Assembly: GCA_963662375.2 (NCBI GenBank)
Contig: CAXXRP010000004.1
Span: 62,001 to 126,000 of the forward strand
DNA length: 64,000 nt
Source of the DNA: UBA11612 sp963662375
Lineage (GTDB): Bacteria; Pseudomonadota; Alphaproteobacteria; Rhodospirillales; Rhodospirillaceae
Direction of reading: 5' to 3'
Shown here: in pieces, positions 17,978 to 26,335 of the stretch
Layout of the letters: the number at the start of each line of letters is the position of its first letter
How positions within the stretch are numbered: the stretch's first letter is position 1
The notes under the pieces: model-generated
Databases searched by the model: none
What the model saw: only the letters and a program-made list of their open reading frames with translations
What the model was told of the DNA's origin: nothing
Program-made: the position numbers and the translations under genes

Positions 17978-19287
17978 GTAAACCCACAAAAATTGGGATT
18001 GCTGGTCTTGGAACTGTAGGGGTCGGTACCTTCAAGCTGTTGAAAGCGAACAGCCAAGTGATCGCCGAGCGCTGTGGGCGGCAGCTTGTAGTGTCGGCGG
18101 TCTCCGCTTCGCATCGGAAAAAAGATCGTGGCCTTGATTTTGGCGATGTGGCCTGGTTCGACGACGGTGCTACGTTGGCGGCTGAAGCCGATGTCGATAT
18201 TGTCGTAGAGGTGATCGGCGGCGCTGAGGGAAGTGCCCGAGAAACAGTCGAAGCGGCTTTAACGCGCAAACTTCACGTCGTGACGGCGAATAAGGCGCTG
18301 CTCGCCAATCACGGGATTGAACTCGCCAAGATGGCCGAAGGCTCTGGCGTCAGTCTGGCCTACGAGGCAGCGGTCGCCGGCGGTGTTCCCATCATCAAGG
18401 CCCTTCGAGAAGGTCTCGCCAGCAATTCCATTAACAAAATCACCGGGATTCTCAACGGTACCTGTAATTACATTATTTCAACCATGCGGATGACCGGCCG
18501 CGACTTCGACGACGTCCTGGAGGAAGCACAGACACTTGGCTACGCCGAGGCCGATCCCACTTTTGATGTTGATGGTATTGATGCCGCGAACAAACTAGCG
18601 ATTCTAGCCAGCGTGGCGTTCGGCACCGTCATCGACGTTAATGCTGTGCACGTTGAAGGTATTCGCAACATTTCCACGCTGGATATCCAATACGCGGACG
18701 AGTTCGGGTATCGCATTAAGCTGCTGGGTCTTGCGGAGCGTCTGGCTGAGTGTGCCGACGGCGGAATTCTTCAGCGCGTCTGTCCTTGCCTCATTAGGCC
18801 CGACCATCCGTTGGCGTCTGTCGAAGGCGTGTTCAACGCCGTTGTAGCAGAGGGAGATTTTGTCGGTAAATCTATCTACGAAGGGCGTGGTGCGGGCGCG
18901 GGACCCACGGCGTCCGCCATTGTGTCGGATATCATGGATATAGCGGCAGGGCGGCACGCACCGGTGTTTGGCGTCCCCGTACACTACCTGAAAACTCCGC
19001 GGTCAGTTCCCGTCGAACAGCATGTGGGTGAATATTACGTTCGCCTTCTTGTTGTCGACCGGCCGGGAGTTTTTGCCGATATCGCGTCCGCGTTTCGCGA
19101 CGAGGACGTATCCATGGAGTCTGTATTACAGCGCGGGCGTAATGAAAACGCAAATGTCAATGTCGTGATCATCACACATGAAACTTTGGAGGCGAATTTA
19201 TTGCGTGCCCTGAAGCGCGTGCAGACCAATGCAGCGCTTGTGGAACTCCCACACATGATGCGGATTGAGTCTCTGGGCAACGCCTGA
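17974..19287 (+). CDS. hom: Homoserine dehydrogenase
   Basis: Reduces aspartate semialdehyde to homoserine for threonine, methionine and isoleucine synthesis. The N-terminal GLGTVGVGTFKLL is the NAD(P)-binding motif, TANKALLA carries the catalytic lysine region, and ILNGTCNYIISTM plus GYAEADPTFDVDGIDAANKL are the family signature. A C-terminal ACT domain (from about residue 350, VRLLVVDRPGVFADIASAFR) suggests threonine feedback. The start GTG overlaps the upstream aminotransferase stop. It is immediately followed by the IS-bearing island remnant. Confidence 0.97.
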   Translation: MSKPTKIGIAGLGTVGVGTFKLLKANSQVIAERCGRQLVVSAVSASHRKKDRGLDFGDVAWFDDGATLAAEADVDIVVEVIGGAEGSARETVEAALTRKLHVVTANKALLANHGIELAKMAEGSGVSLAYEAAVAGGVPIIKALREGLASNSINKITGILNGTCNYIISTMRMTGRDFDDVLEEAQTLGYAEADPTFDVDGIDAANKLAILASVAFGTVIDVNAVHVEGIRNISTLDIQYADEFGYRIKLLGLAERLAECADGGILQRVCPCLIRPDHPLASVEGVFNAVVAEGDFVGKSIYEGRGAGAGPTASAIVSDIMDIAAGRHAPVFGVPVHYLKTPRSVPVEQHVGEYYVRLLVVDRPGVFADIASAFRDEDVSMESVLQRGRNENANVNVVIITHETLEANLLRALKRVQTNAALVELPHMMRIESLGNA

Positions 19288-19362
19288 GCTTTTCGGTCCA
19301 ACTAAGCTTTTGGGAGGTTATGCTCCAGCATCGTCATCAAGCGGCGTTTCATTGGAACAACC

Positions 19363-19378
19363 GGCACTGTCAACTTAA
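19363..19378 (+). repeat. Left terminal inverted repeat of the IS6-family element
   Basis: GGCACTGTCAACTTAA matches 13 of 16 bases with the inverted right end. It marks the boundary 75 bp downstream of hom. Confidence 0.75.
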
Positions 19379-19414
19379 TGGCGGCGGGTGAAAGGCTTTT
19401 CCCGATTGCGTTCG

Positions 19415-20110
19415 TTAAGCGACCGTTGTTGTTGCCCGCCATTCCGCCATGGCTGAGGTGCGAAATCGGCGAAGCGTCCGGCGGGAAATCAGGTGGCGCT
19501 GGACGTTGAAGAGATTGTAGACGGCAGCGTGGATGGCGAGGAATCTCTGGGCAGACTTTGGCGATTTGAAGCGCTGCATCTTTCGCTCTCGTCGTCGGAC
19601 CGGCTGATGGGAGTTTTCGGCTCGATTGTTCTTCCGTAAGCCCTGCTCATGCTCTGCGCAAAGGCCGAGCTTGCGGATCGCTGAGCCGTAGGAACGAAGT
19701 TTATCGGTGACGATTGTCGATGGCGCAAAACCCTGCTTCTTCAACAGTTTGCGCATCAACCGAATCGCGGCCTTCGTGTTCCTGCGGGACTGAATCAGGA
19801 AATCCAAGACTTCGCCTTCGCTGTCCACGGCACGCCAGAGAAAGTACCGCCTTCCCCGGATCACCACGACCATCTCGTCCAAGTGCCATCGTTCGGTCGG
19901 TCGTGGCCGCCGACGTTGAATCCGCCGTGCATATGCCCGGCCGAATTTCAAGACCCATCTTCGAACTGTCTCATACGAGAGGTCGAGACCACGCTCGGCA
20001 AGCAGGTCCTCAACGTCCCGATAGCTCAGCGTGAAACGGCAATACAGCCAGACGGCATGCTGGATGATGATCGGCGGAAAGCGGTGACGACGGTAAGATA
20101 TCTTGCACAT
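19415..20110 (-). CDS. IS6-family DDE transposase
   Basis: The 231-residue protein has the IS6 organisation: an N-terminal helix-turn-helix (LSYRDVEDLLAERGLDLSYE), then a compact DDE catalytic domain. The likely catalytic residues are Asp78 in WHLDEM, Asp136 in IVTDKLRSYG and Glu165 in NNRAENSHQP. The ending VYNLFNVQRHLISRRTLRRF is typical of the group. The frame is open from start to stop, so the element may still be active. Confidence 0.95.
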   Translation of the reverse strand: MCKISYRRHRFPPIIIQHAVWLYCRFTLSYRDVEDLLAERGLDLSYETVRRWVLKFGRAYARRIQRRRPRPTERWHLDEMVVVIRGRRYFLWRAVDSEGEVLDFLIQSRRNTKAAIRLMRKLLKKQGFAPSTIVTDKLRSYGSAIRKLGLCAEHEQGLRKNNRAENSHQPVRRRERKMQRFKSPKSAQRFLAIHAAVYNLFNVQRHLISRRTLRRFRTSAMAEWRATTTVA

Positions 20111-20150
20111 TCAGAGACGCTAAAGCACCGGCCGTGCCGAAGCCACGGCG

Positions 20151-20166
20151 TTAACGTGACAATGCC
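20151..20166 (-). repeat. Right terminal inverted repeat of the IS6-family element
   Basis: The reverse complement reads GGCATTGTCACGTTAA. It supplies the in-frame TAA that now ends the truncated integrase frame. Confidence 0.75.
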
Positions 20167-20714
20167 GCCACGGCCCATTTCATGACCGTCGAGATGCGTT
20201 GGCGCACCCGGCGCGCGGTTTCCGGTTTCTCGTGCCAGATCGGCATGAGCACGTTGAGGACATCTGCTGTGTCGATATCCGATACCGGGCGTTTGCCCAG
20301 ACGAGTGTAGACGTAAGTACGCAGAGTAGCTTCCCACTGTGCGGCGTGCTTGGCGTTACGCCAGCTTGGCCGGTGAAGCTCAATGACGGCCGCTGCAGCA
20401 GCCTCCAAGGTTGGTATGCTGGCTTGCCGCCGAAGGTCCATCGGATCGCCGCCAACGCGCGCGTTCTTGCGGTTGGCGAGCGCTTTCTCGCGGGCCTCTG
20501 CAAGCGATACTAGCTGCACCCCACCAAGCCCGAGCGTCCGCTGCCGTCCCTGGATCACGAGCCTTTGCTCCCATCGTCGTGCACCGGATGGCTCGATCTT
20601 CAGGTAAAGGCCATTGCCGTCGCAGTACCGGCCAGCTTCGGAGGTCTTGCGCACGAAAACCGGCGTCAACCTCTTGTCGGGATGCTTTCCTTTCGGCTTG
20701 CGACCAGACGCCAT
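20167..20714 (-). pseudogene. P4-type tyrosine integrase, 3' part lost at the IS insertion
   Basis: The N-terminal 182 residues of a tyrosine recombinase remain. They comprise the DUF4102-type arm-binding domain (LTPVFVRKTSEAGRYCDGNGL, with LYLKI and TLGLGG blocks) and the SAM-like core-binding domain (TLEAAAAAVIELHRPSWRN onward). The catalytic domain with its Arg, His-x-x-Arg and Tyr is missing. After STVMKWAV the frame runs into the IS right end and stops at 20151. The gene starts 140 bp from the 3' end of tRNA-Ser, the classical place for such an integrase next to attL. Confidence 0.88.
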
Positions 20715-20853
20715 TACATGTACTCCCTATTTAATTCCTTATATTTGCTGGGAATGTACGGGAAATCACAAGATGGCGCAAGACGTCGATAGCTTCCTAA
20801 TCAAGCTTATACAACACTTTTTGGAAAGTCTGGGATGCACTAAGAAAGGATTA

Positions 20854-20945
20854 TGGCGGAGGGGGTGGGATTCGAACCCACGAGGAGTCTCTCGACCCCT
20901 GCCGGTTTTCAAGACCGGTGCCTTCAACCGCTCGGCCACCCTTCC
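20854..20945 (-). tRNA. tRNA-Ser (anticodon TGA), with an acceptor-stem mismatch
   Basis: Read on the minus strand the 92-nt gene folds with anticodon stem CCGGT/ACCGG around CTTGAAA, a long serine-type variable arm (AGGGGTC-GAGA-GACTCCT), T arm GTGGG-TTCGAAT-CCCAC and encoded CCA. The acceptor stem GGAAGGG against CCCCTCC has an A4-C69 mismatch where a G-C pair is expected. It is the probable integration site of the adjacent island. Confidence 0.92.
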
Positions 20946-21113
20946 ATTGTTGATGCTCACAAAATGCTTTATCGCGCGTCGTCGTTTCGCTTATTTGCAA
21001 CCATTTTGCAACCCTTGTAACACGCTGTGTTCATGGAACGTGCGGACAAGTTTGATCACCAGCCCACGCGCTACCTTGAAGGAGGTCGGCAGGCGTATCA
21101 GCGGCCTGCTTGA

Positions 21114-21665
21114 TTAGGTAGGCGTAGAACCGGGCGGTCGCTCCAGTTCAGTTTGCGAGAGCGAGCCAGCCACTTCACCGGTCGTGTGATAAAACCCACC
21201 ACTAGAAATCATCTGCGTTCTTGGTATGGAAAGGTCGCGAAACGCCCCCAGCTCTCCAGGATTGAAGTTATCTGCCATTTTATTGAAGCTGAGGCCAAAG
21301 CCAAAACAAGTTACGCCCTGACGCCACATATCGAGGATGTGCGGCGCGCCATTGCTGATCCCGACTTTCTTATTTTGGGGATACGTCGTGGAAACAGTTT
21401 TAAGCCAAAGTTCGTCGGAGTGTAGCCGTTTGGTAAGGGGCGTCTCAATCCCGTCGAACGCGCAACTCCACCGCCGGTAACGTGTTCAATGTGCAGGATC
21501 AAATCAACGTTTGCGAGATAGTCCCCATCGCGTATGGCTCGAAAATTAGCCAGCCCGTTTAGATTGTTGTGGTGTCCGGCGCTTGCCACAAATGCCAAAG
21601 TCCTGTCGGACTTTGGCTGCTCCGCAAAATATCGAGCCAACGCGAGAAGTGTAGGGAGTCCGCCG
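21114..21665 (-). pseudogene. Remnant of an M28-like peptidase / aminopeptidase
   Basis: Two minus-strand frames carry successive pieces of one protein. The first (from about 21665) reads GLPTLLALARYFAEQPKSDR, then TLAFVASAGHHNNLNGLANF, then VDLILHIEHVTGGG. The second (to 21114) reads MWRQGVTCFGFGLSFNK, then IPRTQMISSGGFYHTTGE and VAGSLSQTELER. The GHH motif and the final FYHTTGE block resemble the metal-binding layout of M28-type peptidases. At least one frameshift lies between 21320 and 21420, and no N-terminal half is found. The assignment to M28 is by motif impression only. Confidence 0.5.
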
Positions 21666-21698
21666 CCTCAAGTTCCGCATCGCTGCTGCGGAGCTTGT

Positions 21699-21985
21699 TT
21701 AGCAAACGCAGCGGATTGATCGGCGCGGCAATCGCCTAAGTCCCATGGTCATCAGTGCCAAGACGAAGGATTGCCGGACACGAGACACGCCCCAGACCCA
21801 GATGCCGGTGAACAGGACGGAAAACCAGATGGTCTTGGCGGTCACCTGCCAGCCAGCCGGCGTAAAGTCCGTAACGAAAGAGGACTCTGCGAAAAGGTTG
21901 TAGGTTTGAACAATTGCGTAAACATATATGAGGCGGCTTTCTAGACACGCTGGTGCGGTGGGGCTTAGCGGAACGGTGGGCTATT
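21699..21985 (-). pseudogene. Unrecognised membrane-protein fragment
   Basis: An open minus-strand stretch without a suitable start codon reads LESRLIYVYAIVQTYNLFAE, SSFVTDFTPAGWQVTAKTIW, then FSVLFTGIWVWGVSRVRQSF and VLALMTMG, ending at a TAA at 21699. One strongly hydrophobic, Trp-rich segment looks like a membrane helix. I do not recognise the family. It lies between the peptidase remnant and mltB and is likely the tail of a deleted gene. Confidence 0.35.
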
Positions 21986-22072
21986 CCCATACCGTACACT
22001 GCGCCTCCGACCCGATCAGGTTTTGATGGCAATCCCCTTGCCATATACGGTTTACGGCTGCACTGTTGGAGC

Positions 22073-23329
22073 ATGCAAAAGGGTTATTTTAAGATAAATC
22101 GTGTTGCCGGGTTCGTCGTCGTGGCGCTATGCGTCGCCATTGCCCATGGGCGTGCTGCAGAAAACAACCCCGAGTTTTCTGCTTGGATTGCGGGGGTGAA
22201 GCTAGAAGCTTCTGAACGCGGTATCTCAACAGGGACGCTTGATCAGGCGTTCACCGACCTCGAACCAATTCCGCGCGTTATCGAGTTGGACCGGCAGCAA
22301 CCCGAATTCACGCAAACGTTTTCACGCTATCTCCGTGCGGTCGTGACAGACGCTCGCGTGACAAATGGCCGAGCAATGATGCAGCAACACGCCAAATTGC
22401 TTGCGTTCCTTGAGTGGGAATATGGTGTTCCGGGCCGTTTTCTTGTGGCGTTTTGGGGACTGGAAAGCAATTACGGCGTGCTCAAAGGTGAATTTCCGGT
22501 TGTGGGCGCGCTCGCGACGTTGTCTTTTGACGGCAGGCGAGGAGCGATGTTCCGTCGTGAACTTTTTGACGCACTCACGATTCTTGATCGCAGGCATATC
22601 ACTGTCGGCGAGATGAAAGGATCATGGGCTGGCGCGATGGGCCACACACAATTCATGCCGTCGAATTTTCTTGCGCATGCCGTAGACCAGGATGGCAACG
22701 AGCGTATTGATCTATGGAATAGCGTTCCGGACGCGCTTGGGTCGGCGGCTAATTACTTGCGTATCCTCGATTGGAAATTTGGTTTCACCTGGGGCCGGGA
22801 GATCTGGTTACCCGACGAATTCGATATTGGGTTGGTAAGCGTGGAAACCGTGCCCAAGGAGAACAAATTGCCTTTGAGCCGTTGGGCGGTGCTCGGAGTG
22901 AAGCAAGTAGGTGGCCACGCTTTGCCTCATGCAGACATTCTTGCGTCGCTTGTGATGCCCGAGGGCTCCGAAGGTCCGGCATTTCTCGTCTATGACAATT
23001 ACAACGTCATCCTGGAGTGGAACCGCTCCACATTCTACGCGATCGCGGTTGGACATCTGGCGGATAGATTGGTTGGAGCAGGGCAGCTGTCGGCACCCTC
23101 AAGTACCGACGAGCCATTGACCCGGGCCGAAGCCATCGGATTGCAGCAGGGCCTTATCGCCCTCGGATTTCTTTCCGACGATGCTGACGGCATAGTGGGG
23201 AGCCGAACCCGCCGCGCGATCCGATCATTCCAGAGCGCCAACAGCTTGGTTGCCGACGGCTACGCGGACCGCTCTGTTGCAGCCGCCATTGTTAGAACGT
23301 CTGGCGTCGACCCCAACCCGGAGCACTGA
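22073..23329 (+). CDS. Lytic murein transglycosylase (MltB / SLT_2 type) with peptidoglycan-binding domain
   Basis: A signal peptide (about residues 1-28, ending near GRAAENN) targets the periplasm. The SLT_2 catalytic domain contains the active-site glutamate in FWGLESNYG (about residue 135) and the GAMGHTQFMPSNF and YDNYNVILEWNRS blocks. The last 70 residues form a PG_binding_1 module (AIGLQQGLIALGFLSDDADG). I placed the start at the ATG at 22073, since the 40 residues upstream in the open frame lack a signal and would block export. Next to rlpA and a carboxypeptidase it forms a cell-wall cluster. Confidence 0.93.
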   Translation: MQKGYFKINRVAGFVVVALCVAIAHGRAAENNPEFSAWIAGVKLEASERGISTGTLDQAFTDLEPIPRVIELDRQQPEFTQTFSRYLRAVVTDARVTNGRAMMQQHAKLLAFLEWEYGVPGRFLVAFWGLESNYGVLKGEFPVVGALATLSFDGRRGAMFRRELFDALTILDRRHITVGEMKGSWAGAMGHTQFMPSNFLAHAVDQDGNERIDLWNSVPDALGSAANYLRILDWKFGFTWGREIWLPDEFDIGLVSVETVPKENKLPLSRWAVLGVKQVGGHALPHADILASLVMPEGSEGPAFLVYDNYNVILEWNRSTFYAIAVGHLADRLVGAGQLSAPSSTDEPLTRAEAIGLQQGLIALGFLSDDADGIVGSRTRRAIRSFQSANSLVADGYADRSVAAAIVRTSGVDPNPEH

Positions 23330-23401
23330 GTGCGCCTTGCCAGCTTCCGGCATCTTGGCTAGAGTACAATATCTTGTAGGGGCTTTATTATTCGGCACTA
23401 A

Positions 23402-24363
23402 GTGATGATATTTTCCACGCGGATGGTTTGCGCATCGCTCGTCTTGGTGTGCTCCGCGTTGGGGTTGGCCGCGTGTTCGTCCACCCCGGCGCCTTTATCG
23501 ATGCCGAGCAATGGCGTGCTCGTCCTGCCGCCCGGCGTTACATACAAGGTTGGACGCCCCTATAAGATCGCCGGCATTTGGTACTACCCCGCCGAAGATT
23601 ACGCGTACAGCCAGAAGGGCACCGCCTCGTGGTACGGCTCTGATTTTCACGGCAAACGAACCGCCAACGGCGAAATCTATGATATGAATGATTTAACGGC
23701 TGCGCATCCGACATTGCCGTTGCCAAGCATTGTCCGGGTCACCAACCTGGAAAATAACCGTACAGTGATTTTACGGATTAATGACCGCGGGCCCTTTAAA
23801 AGAAACCGCATCATCGACGTGTCGCGGCGCGGCGCACAATTACTCGGATTTTACGAAGCGGGGACAACCCGCGTGCGGGTTGAGATAGATTCAACAGAGA
23901 GTTTGAATATCAAGAACCTCGCGCTTGGGCGCAATCCAGGTGCAATGCCCCGAGTTATATCGGCGCCGCGTACGACAGTGGATGCGGTAGAGCTCCCTCC
24001 ACACCACCGCCTGCCCCACCCGAAGCTGTGCCGGGCGGCACACCCGGGCCCGTCCAGATACCCATTGCGCCGAACGCTGTCGGGACTACCCCGAAAGAAT
24101 TGCCGGTCCAAGCGGTGTCGGCAGACATTCCAACGAGCGGACTCTTCGTTCAGGCCGGCGCGTTCTCTGAGGAATCCAATGCGCTCCGGTTAGCGCAGCA
24201 GTTGGATGAGTTCGGCGAGGCCTTTGTGATGCCGATTGTCGTCGACGGTGTTCAGTATTTTCGTGTGCGGTTGGGCCCCTTCGATGACGAAGATGCCGCC
24301 GCCGAATTGCTCGCTCAGGTTAGATCTTACGGCTACGGTGATGCCCAGGTCGTGCGCAACTAA
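23402..24363 (+). pseudogene. rlpA: Septal-ring lytic transglycosylase RlpA, frameshifted between DPBB and SPOR domains
   Basis: A lipoprotein signal (LGLAACSS) starts the protein. The double-psi beta-barrel domain is whole: KGTASWYGSDFHGKRTANGE with the catalytic Asp in ILRINDRGPF. Between about 23950 and 24000 the reading frame shifts by -1. The downstream frame then encodes a Pro-rich linker and a full SPOR domain (SGLFVQAGAFSEESNALRLA to the stop at 24363). The upstream frame runs on through out-of-frame codons to 24193. The catalytic part could still be made, but without SPOR-mediated septal targeting. Confidence 0.85.
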
Positions 24364-24413
24364 CCTAGAGTTATCATGATTCCCTCAAAACACCGGTGGA
24401 TTGAGATTTAGTA

Positions 24414-25610
24414 ATGAGAAGGTGGCTCGCTCTTTTAAACCTTGTTGTATTTTCGCTGGCCTCACCGGGACACGCGGCCTCGATAGACATCAACGCCCGA
24501 GAGTATGTACTAGTGGATTTCCTCACCGACGCAATTCTTGCAGCGAAGAATGTCGACGAACGCATGCCACCGTCATCCATGAGCAAGCTGATGACCACTT
24601 ACATGGTTTTCGACGCCCTGAAAGCTGGGCGGTTATCTCTGGATAGCGAATTGAACGTCAGCGCTAATGCTTGGCGCAAAGGTGGTGCTGCCAGTGGCGG
24701 GTCGACCATGTTTCTGGAGCCCGGATCTGCGGTCAAAGTGGAGGATCTGTTACGCGGCGTAATCATTCAATCGGGAAACGATGCGTGCATCGTTCTTGCA
24801 GAGGGGTTAGCGGGCAGCGAAGAAATTTTCGCCGCCGCGATGAATACGAAAGCCATGGATATCGGATTGACCAACAGTCATTTCACCAACTCCACCGGCT
24901 TACCCGACAGCAGCCACTACATGACGGCTCACGATCTGGCGCTCATCGCCAAGCGCATGATTCTGGACTTCCCCGAATACTACGCGCTCTATAGCGAGAC
25001 CTCTTTTACCTACAACAACATTACGCAAGGCAATCGCAATCCGCTGCTGTACAGGGTCGGAAGCGGTGCGGACGGGCTCAAGACCGGCTACACCGCCGAT
25101 GCGGGCTTTGGACTTATAGCCTCGTCAATTCGTAACGGGCGGCGACTCATTCTTGTCGCCAATGGCATGGAGAGCATTCGCGCACGGGATGAGGAAACTA
25201 TCAAACTGATGGATTGGGGATTCCGTGAGTTCGTGAACCGGGAATTATTCGATGCCGGCGAAGTCGTCACTGACATTGAAGTATGGCTTGGCGGCTCGAC
25301 CACGGTCCCCGTCGCAGCGCATCAAGACATTGTGATCACGGTGCCCCGTGCGAACGTGCAAGCTCTGGAAGTGAAAGTCACGTATGAGTGGCCCGTTCCC
25401 GCGCCACTGCCAATAGACCAGCAGGTGGCTATGCTTGAAGCACGAGCAGGGGACCTTGAAGCAATCGAGGTACCGCTGCACGCCACGGTCGCTGTAGCCC
25501 GGCTTGGGTTTTTTGGTCGCCTACAGGCGGCCGCTTCCTACCTTATTTTCGGGCCGCCGCTTCCAGCATCCAAGCTATTAAAAAATGAAACCACCGGAAT
25601 CGAGGACTAG
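24414..25610 (+). CDS. D-alanyl-D-alanine carboxypeptidase (penicillin-binding protein, DacC/DacF type)
   Basis: A class-C low-molecular-mass PBP that trims pentapeptides in the periplasm. A signal peptide (residues 1-21, ...SPGHAAS) precedes the active-site tetrad S-x-x-K in PPSSMSKLMT (about residue 57), the S-G-N motif in IQSGNDACIV and K-T-G in DGLKTGYTADAG. The C-terminal PBP5-type beta domain and a final amphipathic segment (GFFGRLQAAASYLIF) fit membrane anchoring. It is 50 bp after rlpA and followed by tmk, a frequent alphaproteobacterial order. Confidence 0.95.
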   Translation: MRRWLALLNLVVFSLASPGHAASIDINAREYVLVDFLTDAILAAKNVDERMPPSSMSKLMTTYMVFDALKAGRLSLDSELNVSANAWRKGGAASGGSTMFLEPGSAVKVEDLLRGVIIQSGNDACIVLAEGLAGSEEIFAAAMNTKAMDIGLTNSHFTNSTGLPDSSHYMTAHDLALIAKRMILDFPEYYALYSETSFTYNNITQGNRNPLLYRVGSGADGLKTGYTADAGFGLIASSIRNGRRLILVANGMESIRARDEETIKLMDWGFREFVNRELFDAGEVVTDIEVWLGGSTTVPVAAHQDIVITVPRANVQALEVKVTYEWPVPAPLPIDQQVAMLEARAGDLEAIEVPLHATVAVARLGFFGRLQAAASYLIFGPPLPASKLLKNETTGIED

Positions 25611-25687
25611 GCCCAGTCCTTCTTGAAATGGGGTCCTCAGGGGGCCACTCTACCAAGGTGTGGACACTTGGCGGTAAGGGATATCTT

Positions 25688-26335
25688 GTGGCGCGCGGTT
25701 GGTTTATTACGCTGGAGGGCGGTGAGGGATGCGGCAAATCCACTCAAGCCCGGCTGCTCGGCAAGTCCCTGGAGGAACAAGATAAGGATGTCTTGATCAC
25801 CCGTGAGCCGGGCGGGGCGTTGGGCGCGGAGGAAATCCGGAGATTGCTCGTGGAGGGTGTCGCTGATCAGTGGGACGGACTCACTGAAACGCTTTTACAT
25901 ACAGCTGCGCGCAGAAACCACATGGTGAATACTGTCTGGCCTGCGCTGAAATCGGGAAAGATTGTCGTATGCGACCGGTTTTTCGATTCCACTATGGCTT
26001 ATCAGGGTTATGGCCACGGTGTGGACCGCGAAACGATCGCCTCTATCCACCGCGCCGCCATTGGCAATTTTAACCCGGACCTTACTTTGATTTTTGATGC
26101 ACCGGTGGAAGTCGGTCTCGCTCGGGTTGCCGTACGCGGCGGCACGGAAATGCGCTACGAAAGCATGGAGAACGAGTTTCACGAACGCCTGCGGCAAGGA
26201 TTTAGGAACATTGCGAAGGCGGACCCCGACCGTTGCCATGTTATCAATGCGTCCCGCGATGCCGAGGCGGTGCAACACGACGTTCTGGCCGAGGTGTTAT
26301 GGCTGCTGAAGGGAAAGAGCGATGACGAAGCTTGA
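25688..26335 (+). CDS. tmk: Thymidylate kinase
   Basis: Phosphorylates dTMP to dTDP. The P-loop LEGGEGCGKSTQARLL is at residues 8-23, the DRF motif is CDRFFDSTMAYQGYG, and the lid follows. I chose the GTG at 25688 because GTAAGGG lies 7 bp upstream and the protein then begins VARGWFITLEGGEG like its relatives; the open frame extends 20 residues further up. 215 residues. It overlaps holB by 14 bp. Confidence 0.95.
   Translation: MARGWFITLEGGEGCGKSTQARLLGKSLEEQDKDVLITREPGGALGAEEIRRLLVEGVADQWDGLTETLLHTAARRNHMVNTVWPALKSGKIVVCDRFFDSTMAYQGYGHGVDRETIASIHRAAIGNFNPDLTLIFDAPVEVGLARVAVRGGTEMRYESMENEFHERLRQGFRNIAKADPDRCHVINASRDAEAVQHDVLAEVLWLLKGKSDDEA

Larger units (their letters stand above)
19363..20166 (-). 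mobile_element. IS6-family insertion sequence, about 804 bp
   Basis: A single transposase gene is enclosed by imperfect terminal inverted repeats: GGCACTGTCAACTTAA at the left end (19363-19378), and the complement of GGCATTGTCACGTTAA at the right end (20151-20166), 13 of 16 matching. The length and the GGCA-TGTC ends fit the IS6/IS26 group. The 8-bp flanks differ (GAACAACC left, GCCACGGC right), so no target duplication is seen, as expected after IS-mediated deletion or cointegrate resolution. The element interrupts an integrase gene on its right side. Confidence 0.85.
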
